DNA of 16,056 nucleotides from positions 1 through 16,056 of the forward strand of contig JAUHXN010000031.1 in assembly GCA_030426865.1 (NCBI GenBank). The letters run 5' to 3'. The DNA comes from a bacterium. Lineage in GTDB: Bacteria > Bacteroidota > Ignavibacteria > Kapaibacteriales > UBA2268. A program made the translations under genes and the position numbers. Positions within the stretch are counted from its first letter, which is position 1, and each line of letters starts with the position of its first letter. Shown one piece after another: positions 1-7,980 of the stretch. The notes below the pieces were generated by a model that saw only the letters and a program-made list of their open reading frames with translations, did no database searches and had not been told where the DNA came from.

Positions 1-3
1 ATT

Positions 4-723
4 TTAATCTAGTAAGAAATTAATGTTAGCATCATTATCGTATTCTTTTGCTTCTTTTCCTTTTTCAAAAATCCTTAGTGTTGGTTTTCCTATAAGTGTT
101 ACATCACTATTTTGAATTTTTAATATAGAACCTTCTCTTAAACCAACCACAATATTATCATTTTGGTGATGATACTCATTTATTCTAGTTTCTCTTGTCT
201 CACCTTTATGAGTTGAGTGAGGATCAGGGTCTAGATAATGAGGGTTAATATTAAATGGTACAAAGCCAAATGATTCAAAAGATGGAGGATAAACTATAGG
301 CATATCATTAGTAGTTTTAATACTAGGGCCTGCTACGTTCGAACCTGCACTTGTTCCCATATACCCTAGTCCTTCATTAACTCTTTGTTTTATTGGGTCT
401 ATTAGTCCTTTTTCATAAAGAGTTTTTAATAAAAGAAAAGTATTACCACCACCAGTGAATATACCATCACAATTTGCTATTGCTTCTGTCGGATTTTCAA
501 ATTCTTCAATACCTTTAATTTCTAATCCAGCATTTTTGAAACCGCCTTTAGCTACTGCACTGTAATTTTCTAAACTAACACCACCTGGTCTAGCGTAAGA
601 TATAAATATAAGATTAGTACAACCAGAAAAGAAATCAGCTATATCGTCTTTACAATATTCCAAATATCCCAGTGGATGTACAGTTGAAGAACTGCAAAGA
701 AGTAAATTTAATTTATCTATCAT
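4..723 (-). CDS. pepE: Peptidase E (alpha-aspartyl dipeptidase, peptidase family S51)
   Basis: Cytosolic serine peptidase of 239 residues. The family cleaves dipeptides with an N-terminal aspartate (Asp-Xaa) and acts late in peptide turnover. The nucleophile motif GTSAGSN is at residues 123-129, with Ser125 in the elbow. Asp140 (TTNDMP) and His162 (NPHY) follow at spacings of 15 and 37 residues, the same spacings as in the Ser/Asp/His triad known for the enterobacterial enzyme. The GGGNTF segment at 91-96 is also typical. The length matches the family, so the gene is complete, with its stop three bases from the window edge. There is no signal peptide. It diverges from the HSDR_N gene across 62 bp. 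A TATTTTTG box (753-760, minus) sits about 30 bases before the ATG, but I see no well-spaced -33 element. The identification is secure; the downstream context is outside the window. Confidence 0.96.
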   Translation of the reverse strand: MIDKLNLLLCSSSTVHPLGYLEYCKDDIADFFSGCTNLIFISYARPGGVSLENYSAVAKGGFKNAGLEIKGIEEFENPTEAIANCDGIFTGGGNTFLLLKTLYEKGLIDPIKQRVNEGLGYMGTSAGSNVAGPSIKTTNDMPIVYPPSFESFGFVPFNINPHYLDPDPHSTHKGETRETRINEYHHQNDNIVVGLREGSILKIQNSDVTLIGKPTLRIFEKGKEAKEYDNDANINFLLD

Positions 724-785
724 TATTCTTTAATTTCATTTTATATAATTTACAAAAATACGAAATTTGAAACTCAAGTTATAAT

Positions 786-1232
786 ATGAGAGAATTACCT
801 AATATAAATATTCCAATATCTGAGCATAAATTCCAAGATTCCAAAATCTATGACAAAGTAAGAAAGAAGTATGTAGAATGTACGCCAGAAGAGTGGGTGA
901 GACAGAACCTAATAGACTTTCTAGTCTCGGATTATGGGTATTTGGTATCGAGGATGCAAGTAGAGATAGGATTCAAAATTAATGAAAAAGAATTTAGATT
1001 AGATATAATCTGCTATGACAAAAAAGGAAATCCCTATCTCATTGTTGAGTGCAAATCGCCTGATGTAAAACTCAATCAAACTACTCTCAATCAGATAGGG
1101 ATTTATAATATCGCCCAAAAAACTCAATTCCTTCTTGTTACTAACGGCTTGGAATTTTTAGTATTCCAAACCGATTATACAAGTAACAAAATAACTCAAA
1201 TAGATTTTATTCCTACTGCCCAGCAAATCTAG
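786..1232 (+). CDS. Stand-alone HSDR_N-type PD-(D/E)XK nuclease-like protein
   Basis: A 148-residue protein resembling the N-terminal endonuclease domain of type I restriction R subunits (HSDR_N_2 family), without the helicase part. The PD-(D/E)XK core is visible: Glu60 in the first helix/strand region, Asp73 in FRLDII (70-75), and Glu88-Cys-Lys90 in the strand IVECKSP. A following helix carries Gln103 and Tyr107 (QIGIY), matching the QxxxY motif of this nuclease class. All catalytic residues are therefore present, so nuclease activity is possible but unproven. No hsdM, hsdS or helicase gene is nearby. Single-domain proteins of this size are common in Bacteroidota and are usually orphan, so I do not call a restriction system. 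The last 20 bp overlap the 3' end of the convergent RND permease gene. The start ATG lies 62 bp from divergent pepE, with no clear Shine-Dalgarno. Confidence 0.9.
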   Translation: MRELPNINIPISEHKFQDSKIYDKVRKKYVECTPEEWVRQNLIDFLVSDYGYLVSRMQVEIGFKINEKEFRLDIICYDKKGNPYLIVECKSPDVKLNQTTLNQIGIYNIAQKTQFLLVTNGLEFLVFQTDYTSNKITQIDFIPTAQQI

Positions 1233-4200
1233 GACGTCTTCCGAACAATGAATAAATAATCGCTGATCCTGGACTCTTACCTCTTGATTTAGCTAATTTG
1301 AACTTCTGTTTCCAACTAAACTGCATAGTGTACATTGCAGGTACTACAAGAAGCGTAAGAACTGTAGAGAAACTTAGACCAAATATAATAGCCCAAGATA
1401 AAGGTGCCCAAAAGACAGTGTTATCAGAGCCAAAAGATATATTAGGGTCGAAACTCTCTAAGAATGATGCGAAATCAATGTTGAGTCCAACGGCTAAAGG
1501 CACTAGTCCTAACATAGTTGATGCTGCAGTCAAGATAACTGGAGTAAACCTAACTGTTCCTCCATCCATAATCGCATTCATTGGCTTCATACCTTCTTTT
1601 AATCTCACATCTGTGAAGTCTATAAGTAAAATACCATTGTTAACAACAATACCTGCTAAAGATATAATTCCGACTCCAGTCATTACAATTACAAACTCCA
1701 TGTTGAATATAGCATATCCCAATAATACCCCAAACACACTAAATAAAACAGTTGTGAATATTATTAATGGTTTTACAGCTGAATTGAACATAGTTACTAA
1801 AATAAAGAATACTAATAACATAGATATTCCAAATGCTTTAGCTAAGAAAGCACCAGTCTCTGCTTGTTCTTGTTGTTCACCTGTTAGTTTTATACTATAA
1901 CCATTTGGGAGGGCTAAATCTTCACCCGCTTTCTTTATTTTTTGATTTATATCATTTGCATTGAAACCAGTTAAAACATTTGAGCTTAATGTTACTACTC
2001 TTTCGGCATCTTTTCTATTTATTCCACCAAATGAATTTTGAAACCTTACATCTGCAAAAGCTGAAATTGGTACTTGTCTGAAATCGCCAGTCTTTTCTCT
2101 AAAAGTCAGTTTAATATTCATCAACTGATCCAAGTTTTGACGATATTCTTCTCTTAATCTAATTTGAATAGGGTAATCCTCATCACCTTGTCTATATTTA
2201 GATACTTCACTTCCGTATAGTGCTGTTCTAATTGCAGATGAAATTTGAACAGTTGAAAGTCCTTCTTTGTTAGCCTTTTCTCTGTTTATATCTACTAATA
2301 TTTCAGGTTTATTTAACTCAAGATTAGATTGTAGATTTTCAATTCCTTGTATGTTTAGTGAGTCAACTAATGTGTATTTGAAATGTTTTGAAAGTTCTAT
2401 AAGTTTATCAAACTCAGGACCAACAATCTCAATATTAATTGGTTTACCAGTAGGTGGACCACCTTGTTCTTTATCGACTTTTATATCGACTCCAGCAATG
2501 TCTCCAACACCTTTTCTAATTTTCTCCATATATTTCCAAGTACTTTCACCGTTTCTTTTACCGTATTCTACGAAGGCAACCGTCACTTTTCCTTTGTTAG
2601 GTTTCACACTTCTATCAGGATCCATAGGATCACCTGCTCCAATACCTACATTAGATATGACTGATGTTACTATTGGATTATCTTCACCAACTATTTCTAT
2701 TACTTTATTCTCTACAATAGCTGTCAAACTATCAGTTACTTCCGCTCTTGTTCCTAGAGGTAATTCCAAGTAAACCATTACATTATTGGGGTCTGGGTCA
2801 GGGAAGAATGCTACTGGAGGAGTAAAAATTAGGAAATAGATAAAACTAAATATTAATATTCCAATTGTTATAGCTAGTACTCCAACTGGTCTAAGGGTTT
2901 TAAGAGAAAATTCCAATATTGATTTATACATCTCAATTAACCAAGGTACTACTTTGTCTTGGAAATTTTTAATAAGAATTGGAGAGATTAGGAATTTATT
3001 CAAATATCCTAAAACAACAGCAATAATTATTAGATTACCAAGAGTAGGTACACCACCTAAACTAAATAATATCCCAAATACCAATGCTATAGTTGTACCT
3101 ATATAAAAACCTTTCTTAGGTTTGCCAACTTTAGTACCATCTTTAATTGCATCCATAAACTGAACTGCAAATACAGGATTAATAATAAATGCAACAAATA
3201 AAGAAGCAGTCAAAACAATAATCAATACAGCTGGCATAAAGAACATAAATTCACCGATTATACCAGGCCAGAAAAGTAGTGGTACGAAAGGAGCGAGAGT
3301 TGTCAATGTACCTGAGAATACAGCAGGGAAGACCTCGCCAGCGGCTTGGTTTGCTGCTTCTTTGATTGGTATTCCTTCTTTAAAATGAAGTCTATAAGTA
3401 TTTTCAATTACAACAATAGCATTATCGACGAGTATCCCGAGTCCTAGTAGAAAGGAGAACGTTACGATAATATTGAATGTAAAGTCCAAAGGTGGTAATA
3501 GAATAAATGATATTGCAGATGATAACGGAACAGCCATACCTACATAAACTGAATTACTCACCCCCATAAAGAACATAAGTACAATTGTAACTAGGATAAA
3601 ACCAATGATTACAGAGTTTATCAAATCATTGATAGCTACTCTCGTATTATTTGATAAATCACCAGTAATCTTTACACTCAAATCATCAGGAAAAGTGTTT
3701 TCTTGAAGGTCAGCAATTATATCATTAATTTGGTTAGATGCTTCAATTAGGTTCTCACCGCTTCTTTTGATAACGCTAAGAGCGATTACTGGCTCTTTGT
3801 TCATTCTAGCGTAACTATTTCTTTCTTCATTAGTAAACTCTACAGAAGCGATGTCTCTCAGGTAGACTTTATTTCCCTTACTACTGTTTACAAGTATATT
3901 TTCGATTTGCTCCGTATTATCAAACTCACCTACTACTCTCACAGATCTTTCAAGTCTGCCAACATCTAGGTTTCCACCTCCGATATTAACATTCTCATCT
4001 CTTATAGCATTGAATACGTCACCAAATGATACGTTTGCTGAAGTCATTCTATATAAATCAAGATTTACTTGAACTTCTTTTTCTAGAGCTCCAATCATAT
4101 CAGCACGAGTGATCTGAGTCAATGCTTCTATTCTGTCCTGTAACTCTTCTGTATAGTTTTTCAATATATCAAGGTTGTAGTTACCAGAAACATTGATAGT

Positions 4201-4638
4201 CATTATAGGCATTTCAGAAAAGTCAACTTCCTGTACTAGTGGATCTTGATCTAAATCAGTAGGCAAATCACTCTTTGCCATATCAACTTTATCTGTGACT
4301 CTCTGTTTCGCAACAGCGGGGTCAACATCAGTATTGAACTCAATCGTAATTGCAGAGAAATTTTGAATTGATTGAGAAGTAATTTTCTTAACCCCTGACA
4401 TTGATTTCAATTGCTTTTCAATTGGTCTAGTAACCAAATTCTCCATATCCTCAGGAGAGGTACCTTGATAAACAGTTTGTATATAAACAGTTGGGATTAC
4501 AAGTTCTGGAAATTGTTCTTTAGGCAAATCCGAATAAGCCATTATACCGACCAGTACCAATATAATAGATAGCACAAATATGCTGACTCTATTATTTGTA
4601 GCCCAACTCGTTGGTTTGAATATATTAACTTTTGACAT
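1213..4638 (-). CDS. RND efflux permease (AcrB/AcrF-type inner-membrane pump)
   Basis: Proton-driven inner-membrane transporter of 1141 residues, the pump of a tripartite efflux complex; substrate unknown. TM1 is at about 17-36. The N-terminal porter region contains the typical YQGTSPEDME and RPIEKQL motifs (58-77). The TM4 signature is LGILVDNAIVVIEN (399-412), where Asp405 aligns by eye with AcrB Asp407 and Asn406 replaces AcrB Asp408. The second half includes LTGEQQEQ (918-925), a TM10 segment with Asn1000-Asn1001 where AcrB has Lys940-Asn941, and Arg1030, which aligns with AcrB Arg971. Two extra hydrophobic segments (about 511-528 and 534-551) lie between TM6 and TM7, which would give about 14 membrane spans instead of 12. 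It is the last gene of the operon, 18 bp after the adaptor gene. The leader GAGATAAAAA directly precedes the ATG. The C-terminal tail overlaps the convergent HSDR_N gene by 20 bp. Confidence 0.96.
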   Translation of the reverse strand: MSKVNIFKPTSWATNNRVSIFVLSIILVLVGIMAYSDLPKEQFPELVIPTVYIQTVYQGTSPEDMENLVTRPIEKQLKSMSGVKKITSQSIQNFSAITIEFNTDVDPAVAKQRVTDKVDMAKSDLPTDLDQDPLVQEVDFSEMPIMTINVSGNYNLDILKNYTEELQDRIEALTQITRADMIGALEKEVQVNLDLYRMTSANVSFGDVFNAIRDENVNIGGGNLDVGRLERSVRVVGEFDNTEQIENILVNSSKGNKVYLRDIASVEFTNEERNSYARMNKEPVIALSVIKRSGENLIEASNQINDIIADLQENTFPDDLSVKITGDLSNNTRVAINDLINSVIIGFILVTIVLMFFMGVSNSVYVGMAVPLSSAISFILLPPLDFTFNIIVTFSFLLGLGILVDNAIVVIENTYRLHFKEGIPIKEAANQAAGEVFPAVFSGTLTTLAPFVPLLFWPGIIGEFMFFMPAVLIIVLTASLFVAFIINPVFAVQFMDAIKDGTKVGKPKKGFYIGTTIALVFGILFSLGGVPTLGNLIIIAVVLGYLNKFLISPILIKNFQDKVVPWLIEMYKSILEFSLKTLRPVGVLAITIGILIFSFIYFLIFTPPVAFFPDPDPNNVMVYLELPLGTRAEVTDSLTAIVENKVIEIVGEDNPIVTSVISNVGIGAGDPMDPDRSVKPNKGKVTVAFVEYGKRNGESTWKYMEKIRKGVGDIAGVDIKVDKEQGGPPTGKPINIEIVGPEFDKLIELSKHFKYTLVDSLNIQGIENLQSNLELNKPEILVDINREKANKEGLSTVQISSAIRTALYGSEVSKYRQGDEDYPIQIRLREEYRQNLDQLMNIKLTFREKTGDFRQVPISAFADVRFQNSFGGINRKDAERVVTLSSNVLTGFNANDINQKIKKAGEDLALPNGYSIKLTGEQQEQAETGAFLAKAFGISMLLVFFILVTMFNSAVKPLIIFTTVLFSVFGVLLGYAIFNMEFVIVMTGVGIISLAGIVVNNGILLIDFTDVRLKEGMKPMNAIMDGGTVRFTPVILTAASTMLGLVPLAVGLNIDFASFLESFDPNISFGSDNTVFWAPLSWAIIFGLSFSTVLTLLVVPAMYTMQFSWKQKFKLAKSRGKSPGSAIIYSLFGRRPRFAGQ

Positions 4639-4656
4639 TTTTTATCTCTATATTTA

Positions 4657-5793
4657 TTATTTAGCGGCCTTTATTAAATCACCTTCTTTCAGTCCTTCGT
4701 AACCAACAGTAATTATATTTTCAGATGGTTTAAGTCCTCCAAGTATTTCTGTTACTCCACCATAACTTTTACCTTTAACAACTATCTTTTTATCAGCTAT
4801 TAATTTGCCTTCTGAATCTTTTTTTGCAACGAAAACATATTCTGTTGTACCTTCTTGTTGTAACAAGTTTGTAGGTAAAGTTAGTGCCGAGTCTATTTGC
4901 GCTGTTTTAAATCTTACAGATGCTAACATCGATGGTTTTACTTTATTATAAACTGACTTAGGCAAATCAACAAAAACACTTACTGTTCTATTAGCTTTAT
5001 CAATTGATTTAGAAATAGCACTAATTTTTAAATCAAGTGTATCTAAATCTAAGTCCGGAAAAAAAACTTCAGCACTTTCACCTTTGTTCAATCTGTAAGA
5101 TACAGATTCAGATACATCAGCTCTGACTTTCAAATCGCTTTCACTTACTATATGAAAAGCTGGGAAATTAGGAGAAGCCATTTCACCTTCTTTTATATAT
5201 ACTTTATCTATTACACCGCTAAAAGGTGCAACTATTCTCATATTAGAAAGCTCTTCTTTTAATATAGATAATCTATTTTCCATAGATTCTAAATCATTTT
5301 TAGCTTTCAAATACTCTAGTTCAGAGCCGACATTTTTTTCCCAAACTCGTTTCTGTTTTTCAAAGATTGTTTTTATAAACTCATAACTATCTTTTGCTTC
5401 TTTTAGCCTTTTATTAACCATCTCATCATCTAAAAGAGCTAATAATTGACCTTTTGAAACTCTTTGACCCTCTGTTACTTTCACTGATGTTACTAAACCC
5501 ATCGACTTAGGGCTCATATCTACATCTTGATCAGATGCTACTTCACCATATAAACTAACAAAGTGTGAAAAATTGTTTTTGCCTAAATTCATTAGTTCTA
5601 CTGGAATTGCTTTTTTCTCATCACCTAGTTGACTTCTCAATTCAGAAATCTTAGTATCTAATTCTGCTCTTTCAGACTCTAATTTTTTTAATCTTTCTTC
5701 TATAGATATTTCAGAATTTTCATTTTCTGAACACCCCATCGCAAATAATGTAATTATTACTGCAGTTATTGATATTATTAATTTTGTTTTCAC
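4657..5793 (-). CDS. RND periplasmic adaptor (membrane fusion) lipoprotein
   Basis: Periplasmic adaptor of 378 residues that links the RND permease to the outer-membrane channel. An N-terminal lipoprotein signal ends in a lipobox, FAMG|C, with Cys21 as the lipidated residue. A short charged coiled coil follows (about 31-62). The lipoyl domain is split: its first half is at about 95-125 (TSVKVTEGQRVSKGQLLALL) and its second at 187-208 (VAPFSGVIDKVYIKEGE). Between them is the alpha-helical hairpin (about 126-185) that contacts the TolC-type partner. Beta-barrel and membrane-proximal domains follow. The start is GTG: the codon before it is an in-frame stop (TAA), and the next Met (19) would remove the signal peptide. 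An AAGG element lies 9 bases upstream. The gene sits 18 bp after the tolC-like stop and 18 bp before the permease gene, so it is clearly co-transcribed with both. Confidence 0.95.
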   Translation of the reverse strand: MKTKLIISITAVIITLFAMGCSENENSEISIEERLKKLESERAELDTKISELRSQLGDEKKAIPVELMNLGKNNFSHFVSLYGEVASDQDVDMSPKSMGLVTSVKVTEGQRVSKGQLLALLDDEMVNKRLKEAKDSYEFIKTIFEKQKRVWEKNVGSELEYLKAKNDLESMENRLSILKEELSNMRIVAPFSGVIDKVYIKEGEMASPNFPAFHIVSESDLKVRADVSESVSYRLNKGESAEVFFPDLDLDTLDLKISAISKSIDKANRTVSVFVDLPKSVYNKVKPSMLASVRFKTAQIDSALTLPTNLLQQEGTTEYVFVAKKDSEGKLIADKKIVVKGKSYGGVTEILGGLKPSENIITVGYEGLKEGDLIKAAK

Positions 5794-5811
5794 TTAATGT
5801 TACCTTATTAA

Positions 5812-7182
5812 TTATTTATTTTCTAATTTATACTTATCTGAATAGTTACCAAGTAGTTGGTCTAATTGTGCATATGATATAAGTAATTCAAATTTTGTTC
5901 TAAGATTATTGATCTTTGCCGTTCTAAGAGCTAAATCAGAGTCATTGATTTCAAGTAGAGAGCCAATACCTTCTTCATATCGAATTTTAGAAATATCATA
6001 ACCCCTTTGTGCTTGACTTATGTTCCTAATATTAGCTTCCAATTGTTTTCGTGATGATTCTATTCTCTTTACAAGATTTTTAACTTGAGATTTCAATGTT
6101 AATTCAACTAACTCTGTCTGAGTTTTAGTTTTTTTCAAATCTAATTCTGCTTTTTCTACTTTAGCATTGGTCTGTAAACCAGAGAAAAGATTCATTTTAA
6201 ACCTTAATCCAACTTGTGAAGTAGTTGCTGTAGGGAAGTTAAAGTCATCTGATTGCCCTTGCAATGAATAGTTCCCGAATGCCGAAAGAGTAGGTAAATA
6301 TTCAGATTCATAGACGGCTATGAAATCCTTGTTAACTTCCTCTTGCATTGATAAAGCTGATAATTGTGGATTGACTAAAAGTATTTTATCTTCAATTTCA
6401 TCAATTTTATCGTCATTATTATATTCTTCGTCAAATGAAGTTAACTGATCAGTCAATTCAATATTTATTTGTGGTTCCATGCCCATAATCACTTTTAGAT
6501 TATTCTTAGCATTCTCATATTCATTTTCAGCAGATATTAACTGTGGTGCAAAGTTCTCTACTTGTACTTCTGCTCTAATCATATCATATTCACCTATCAA
6601 ACCTTCTTCATAAAGAGCCTTTATATCTTTGAAACTAGTTTCAGCATTAGTTTTACTTGCTTTTACTAATTCATAAGATTCTTTTTGTAACAAAGCTTGT
6701 AAATATGCACTCTTTACATTAAATACTAATTCATCTACTTTAACATTCAAGTTCAACTTAGCTGCATCATAGTAGTTATCTGCACCAGATATAGAGCGAA
6801 ATACTGCTGAATTGAAAATAGTTTGTGATACATCTATTCTTGCATCTATAGCATTATCCGAAGATGCATCTATAAATTGACCACCAGTATTTGTACTCCC
6901 ATCAGGAGAAGGGAAAAGTCCACCTGAAATGTAGAATCTCATTGGCTCCAAATAACGAGTATAATTCGCACTTAGATCCACACTAGGTAATGCATATCCA
7001 TATGCCTCATCAACTTCAGCTTCTGCTTTGTTTACATCATAAAGTGCATTCTTTAGTTGTTTGTTGTTCTCAAGTGCTTTTTTAATCGCTTCTTCTAACG
7101 ATACCTTTTCTTGAGCATTTATATTGAATGTTGCAAACAACAAAATAGTAAAAAGAGCAATTATGCTCTTACCGTAATCCAT
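5812..7182 (-). CDS. TolC-family outer-membrane efflux channel
   Basis: Outer-membrane factor of 456 residues from the preferred start. It provides the exit duct for the adjacent RND pump. The signal peptide is MDYGKSIIALF...FNINA with cleavage before Gln24, and the mature protein opens with VSLEEAIKKALENNKQL, the typical first helix of an OEP repeat. Two OEP repeats of long alpha-helices follow, with a second-half motif ENAKNNLKVIMGM and a C-terminal repeat containing RYEEGIGSLLEINDS. The frame is open 39 bp further upstream (ATG at 7221 or 7212), but that form would overlap the tetR stop and place a lysine-rich 13-residue extension before the signal peptide. The ATG at 7182 has the sequence AGAAGGAA five bases upstream and starts 16 bp after tetR, so I choose it. 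It is the second gene of the efflux operon, with 18 bp to the GTG of the adaptor gene. Confidence 0.93.
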   Translation of the reverse strand: MDYGKSIIALFTILLFATFNINAQEKVSLEEAIKKALENNKQLKNALYDVNKAEAEVDEAYGYALPSVDLSANYTRYLEPMRFYISGGLFPSPDGSTNTGGQFIDASSDNAIDARIDVSQTIFNSAVFRSISGADNYYDAAKLNLNVKVDELVFNVKSAYLQALLQKESYELVKASKTNAETSFKDIKALYEEGLIGEYDMIRAEVQVENFAPQLISAENEYENAKNNLKVIMGMEPQINIELTDQLTSFDEEYNNDDKIDEIEDKILLVNPQLSALSMQEEVNKDFIAVYESEYLPTLSAFGNYSLQGQSDDFNFPTATTSQVGLRFKMNLFSGLQTNAKVEKAELDLKKTKTQTELVELTLKSQVKNLVKRIESSRKQLEANIRNISQAQRGYDISKIRYEEGIGSLLEINDSDLALRTAKINNLRTKFELLISYAQLDQLLGNYSDKYKLENK

Positions 7183-7187
7183 GTTAG

Positions 7188-7195
7188 TTCCTTCT
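7188..7195 (-). promoter_or_regulatory. Ribosome binding site AGAAGGAA that decides the tolC-like start
   Basis: AGAAGGAA read on the minus strand, five bases (CTAAC) before the ATG at 7182. It is one of the best Shine-Dalgarno matches in a window where most starts lack one. It lies between the tetR stop codon (7199-7201) and the chosen start, and would fall inside the coding region if the longer ORF were used. This favours the shorter protein. Confidence 0.7.
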
Positions 7196-7198
7196 GAT

Positions 7199-7834
7199 TT
7201 ATTTTTTTTCATTTTGTTCATTCTCTATTAACTTATTGTATTTAGTGTATCCTTCACGTGAGAATACCCCTTCGAAGAAAATCATACTCAAATAGTCATA
7301 TAATTCTTCCATCGAATGCTGATTGCTGTCTATTGCTATAGTAAACATGTGGTTCATCATAGCATAGTACATTTCTGAAACTATTTTTATTGGTATGTCT
7401 TTTCTGAAATAATTCTCTTTTAATCCTCTAGTATAGAAATCTTCGAAAACTTTGACTATACTATCTCGTCTTAATTCTTCAATTTTAATTGAGAGTTCAG
7501 GAGCATTTCTTTTTAGGTCTTTAAGGAAAGTTATAGGTGCGTTAGTTAGATCTTTAGCATTTCTATATCCTATTAAACGCATTTTCTCTAAGAAGTCTAT
7601 GTCCAAGTCATATATGTCTTGAAACATATCCATTTTTTCAGATTTACGGCATTTCATTACTTCCCAAAAAATATCCTCTTTACTGTTAAAGTATTGATAG
7701 ATAGTTTTCTTACTTACACCTGCGACCTTTGCCACTTCGTCAACTGTAACTTTAGTATAGCCAAACTGCATAAATTCTTTTTGCGCAGCTTGTATTATTC
7801 TCTCTTTGGATGTTATTGTAGTTTGTTTTGTCAT
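7199..7834 (-). CDS. TetR/AcrR-family transcriptional repressor of the efflux operon
   Basis: DNA-binding regulator of 211 residues. The N-terminal TetR helix-turn-helix is clear: SKERIIQAAQKEFMQFGYTK (9-28) is helix 1, VTVDEVAKVAGVSKKTIYQY (29-48) is the HTH, and FNSKEDIFWEVM (49-60) follows it. The rest (about 65-205) is an all-helical ligand and dimerisation domain of usual length, with no recognisable ligand signature. It is the first gene of the minus-strand operon and ends 16 bp before the tolC-like start, so it probably represses its own promoter and thereby the pump genes, with a pump substrate as the likely inducer (inference). The leader before the ATG contains TAGTTTCC (7840-7847), repeated at 7921-7928, which may be part of its operator. 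Confidence 0.94.
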   Translation of the reverse strand: MTKQTTITSKERIIQAAQKEFMQFGYTKVTVDEVAKVAGVSKKTIYQYFNSKEDIFWEVMKCRKSEKMDMFQDIYDLDIDFLEKMRLIGYRNAKDLTNAPITFLKDLKRNAPELSIKIEELRRDSIVKVFEDFYTRGLKENYFRKDIPIKIVSEMYYAMMNHMFTIAIDSNQHSMEELYDYLSMIFFEGVFSREGYTKYNKLIENEQNEKK

Positions 7835-7839
7835 TATCA

Positions 7840-7948
7840 GGAAACTATTTACACTATATTAGTTTATTATTTTACAAAATTATGCTTCAATAACGAATAA
7901 TCCAACATAAAAGTTCACTAGGAAACTAAAAAAGTATTGCCAGTTTCC
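7840..7948. repeat. Repeated GGAAACT elements around the tetR promoter (candidate operator)
   Basis: GGAAACTA occurs in the same orientation at 7840-7847 and 7921-7928. The reverse complement AGTTTCC at 7942-7948 makes an inverted repeat of two 7-bp arms separated by 14 bp with the second copy. The two direct copies flank the candidate promoter: one lies in the tetR leader just before the start codon, the other upstream of the -33 element. The arrangement suits binding by a TetR dimer, but this is inference. The T run of the inverted repeat is in its loop, not after it, so it does not look like a terminator of the vWA gene. Confidence 0.4.
7875..7906 (-). promoter_or_regulatory. Candidate promoter of the tetR-efflux operon
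   Basis: On the minus strand GTTGG (7906-7902) is followed, after a 20-base spacer counted from TTG-G, by TAATTTTG (7882-7875), a full match to the Bacteroidota -7 consensus TAnnTTTG. Transcription would start near 7868, giving a leader of about 34 bases before the tetR ATG. It is placed by consensus only. No other match of this quality occurs in the 146-bp gap between tetR and the upstream vWA gene. Confidence 0.45.
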
Positions 7949-7980
7949 GTACTATTTTATCTTATTTTATGAAATTGGTT

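Noticed and set aside
753..760. TATTTTTG as the pepE promoter
   Set aside because: It matches TAnnTTTG, but the nearest upstream TTG is only 14 bases away and the rest would lie in the HSDR_N start region; too weak to list.
786..1232. Type I restriction-modification system
   Set aside because: Only the N-terminal nuclease-like domain is present; no helicase, methyltransferase or specificity gene nearby.
1298..2773. Open frames on the plus strand opposite the RND permease (1298-1900, 2267-2773, 2464-2664)
   Set aside because: They are fully antisense to a strongly conserved gene and have no family-like motifs.
7619..7900. 93-residue plus-strand frame opposite tetR
   Set aside because: It is a Phe/Tyr/Cys-rich low-complexity complement of the TetR coding region running into its promoter; no start signal or motif.
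7921..7948. Terminator of the vWA gene
   Set aside because: The inverted repeat has 7-bp A/T-rich arms, and its T run is in the loop rather than after the stem.
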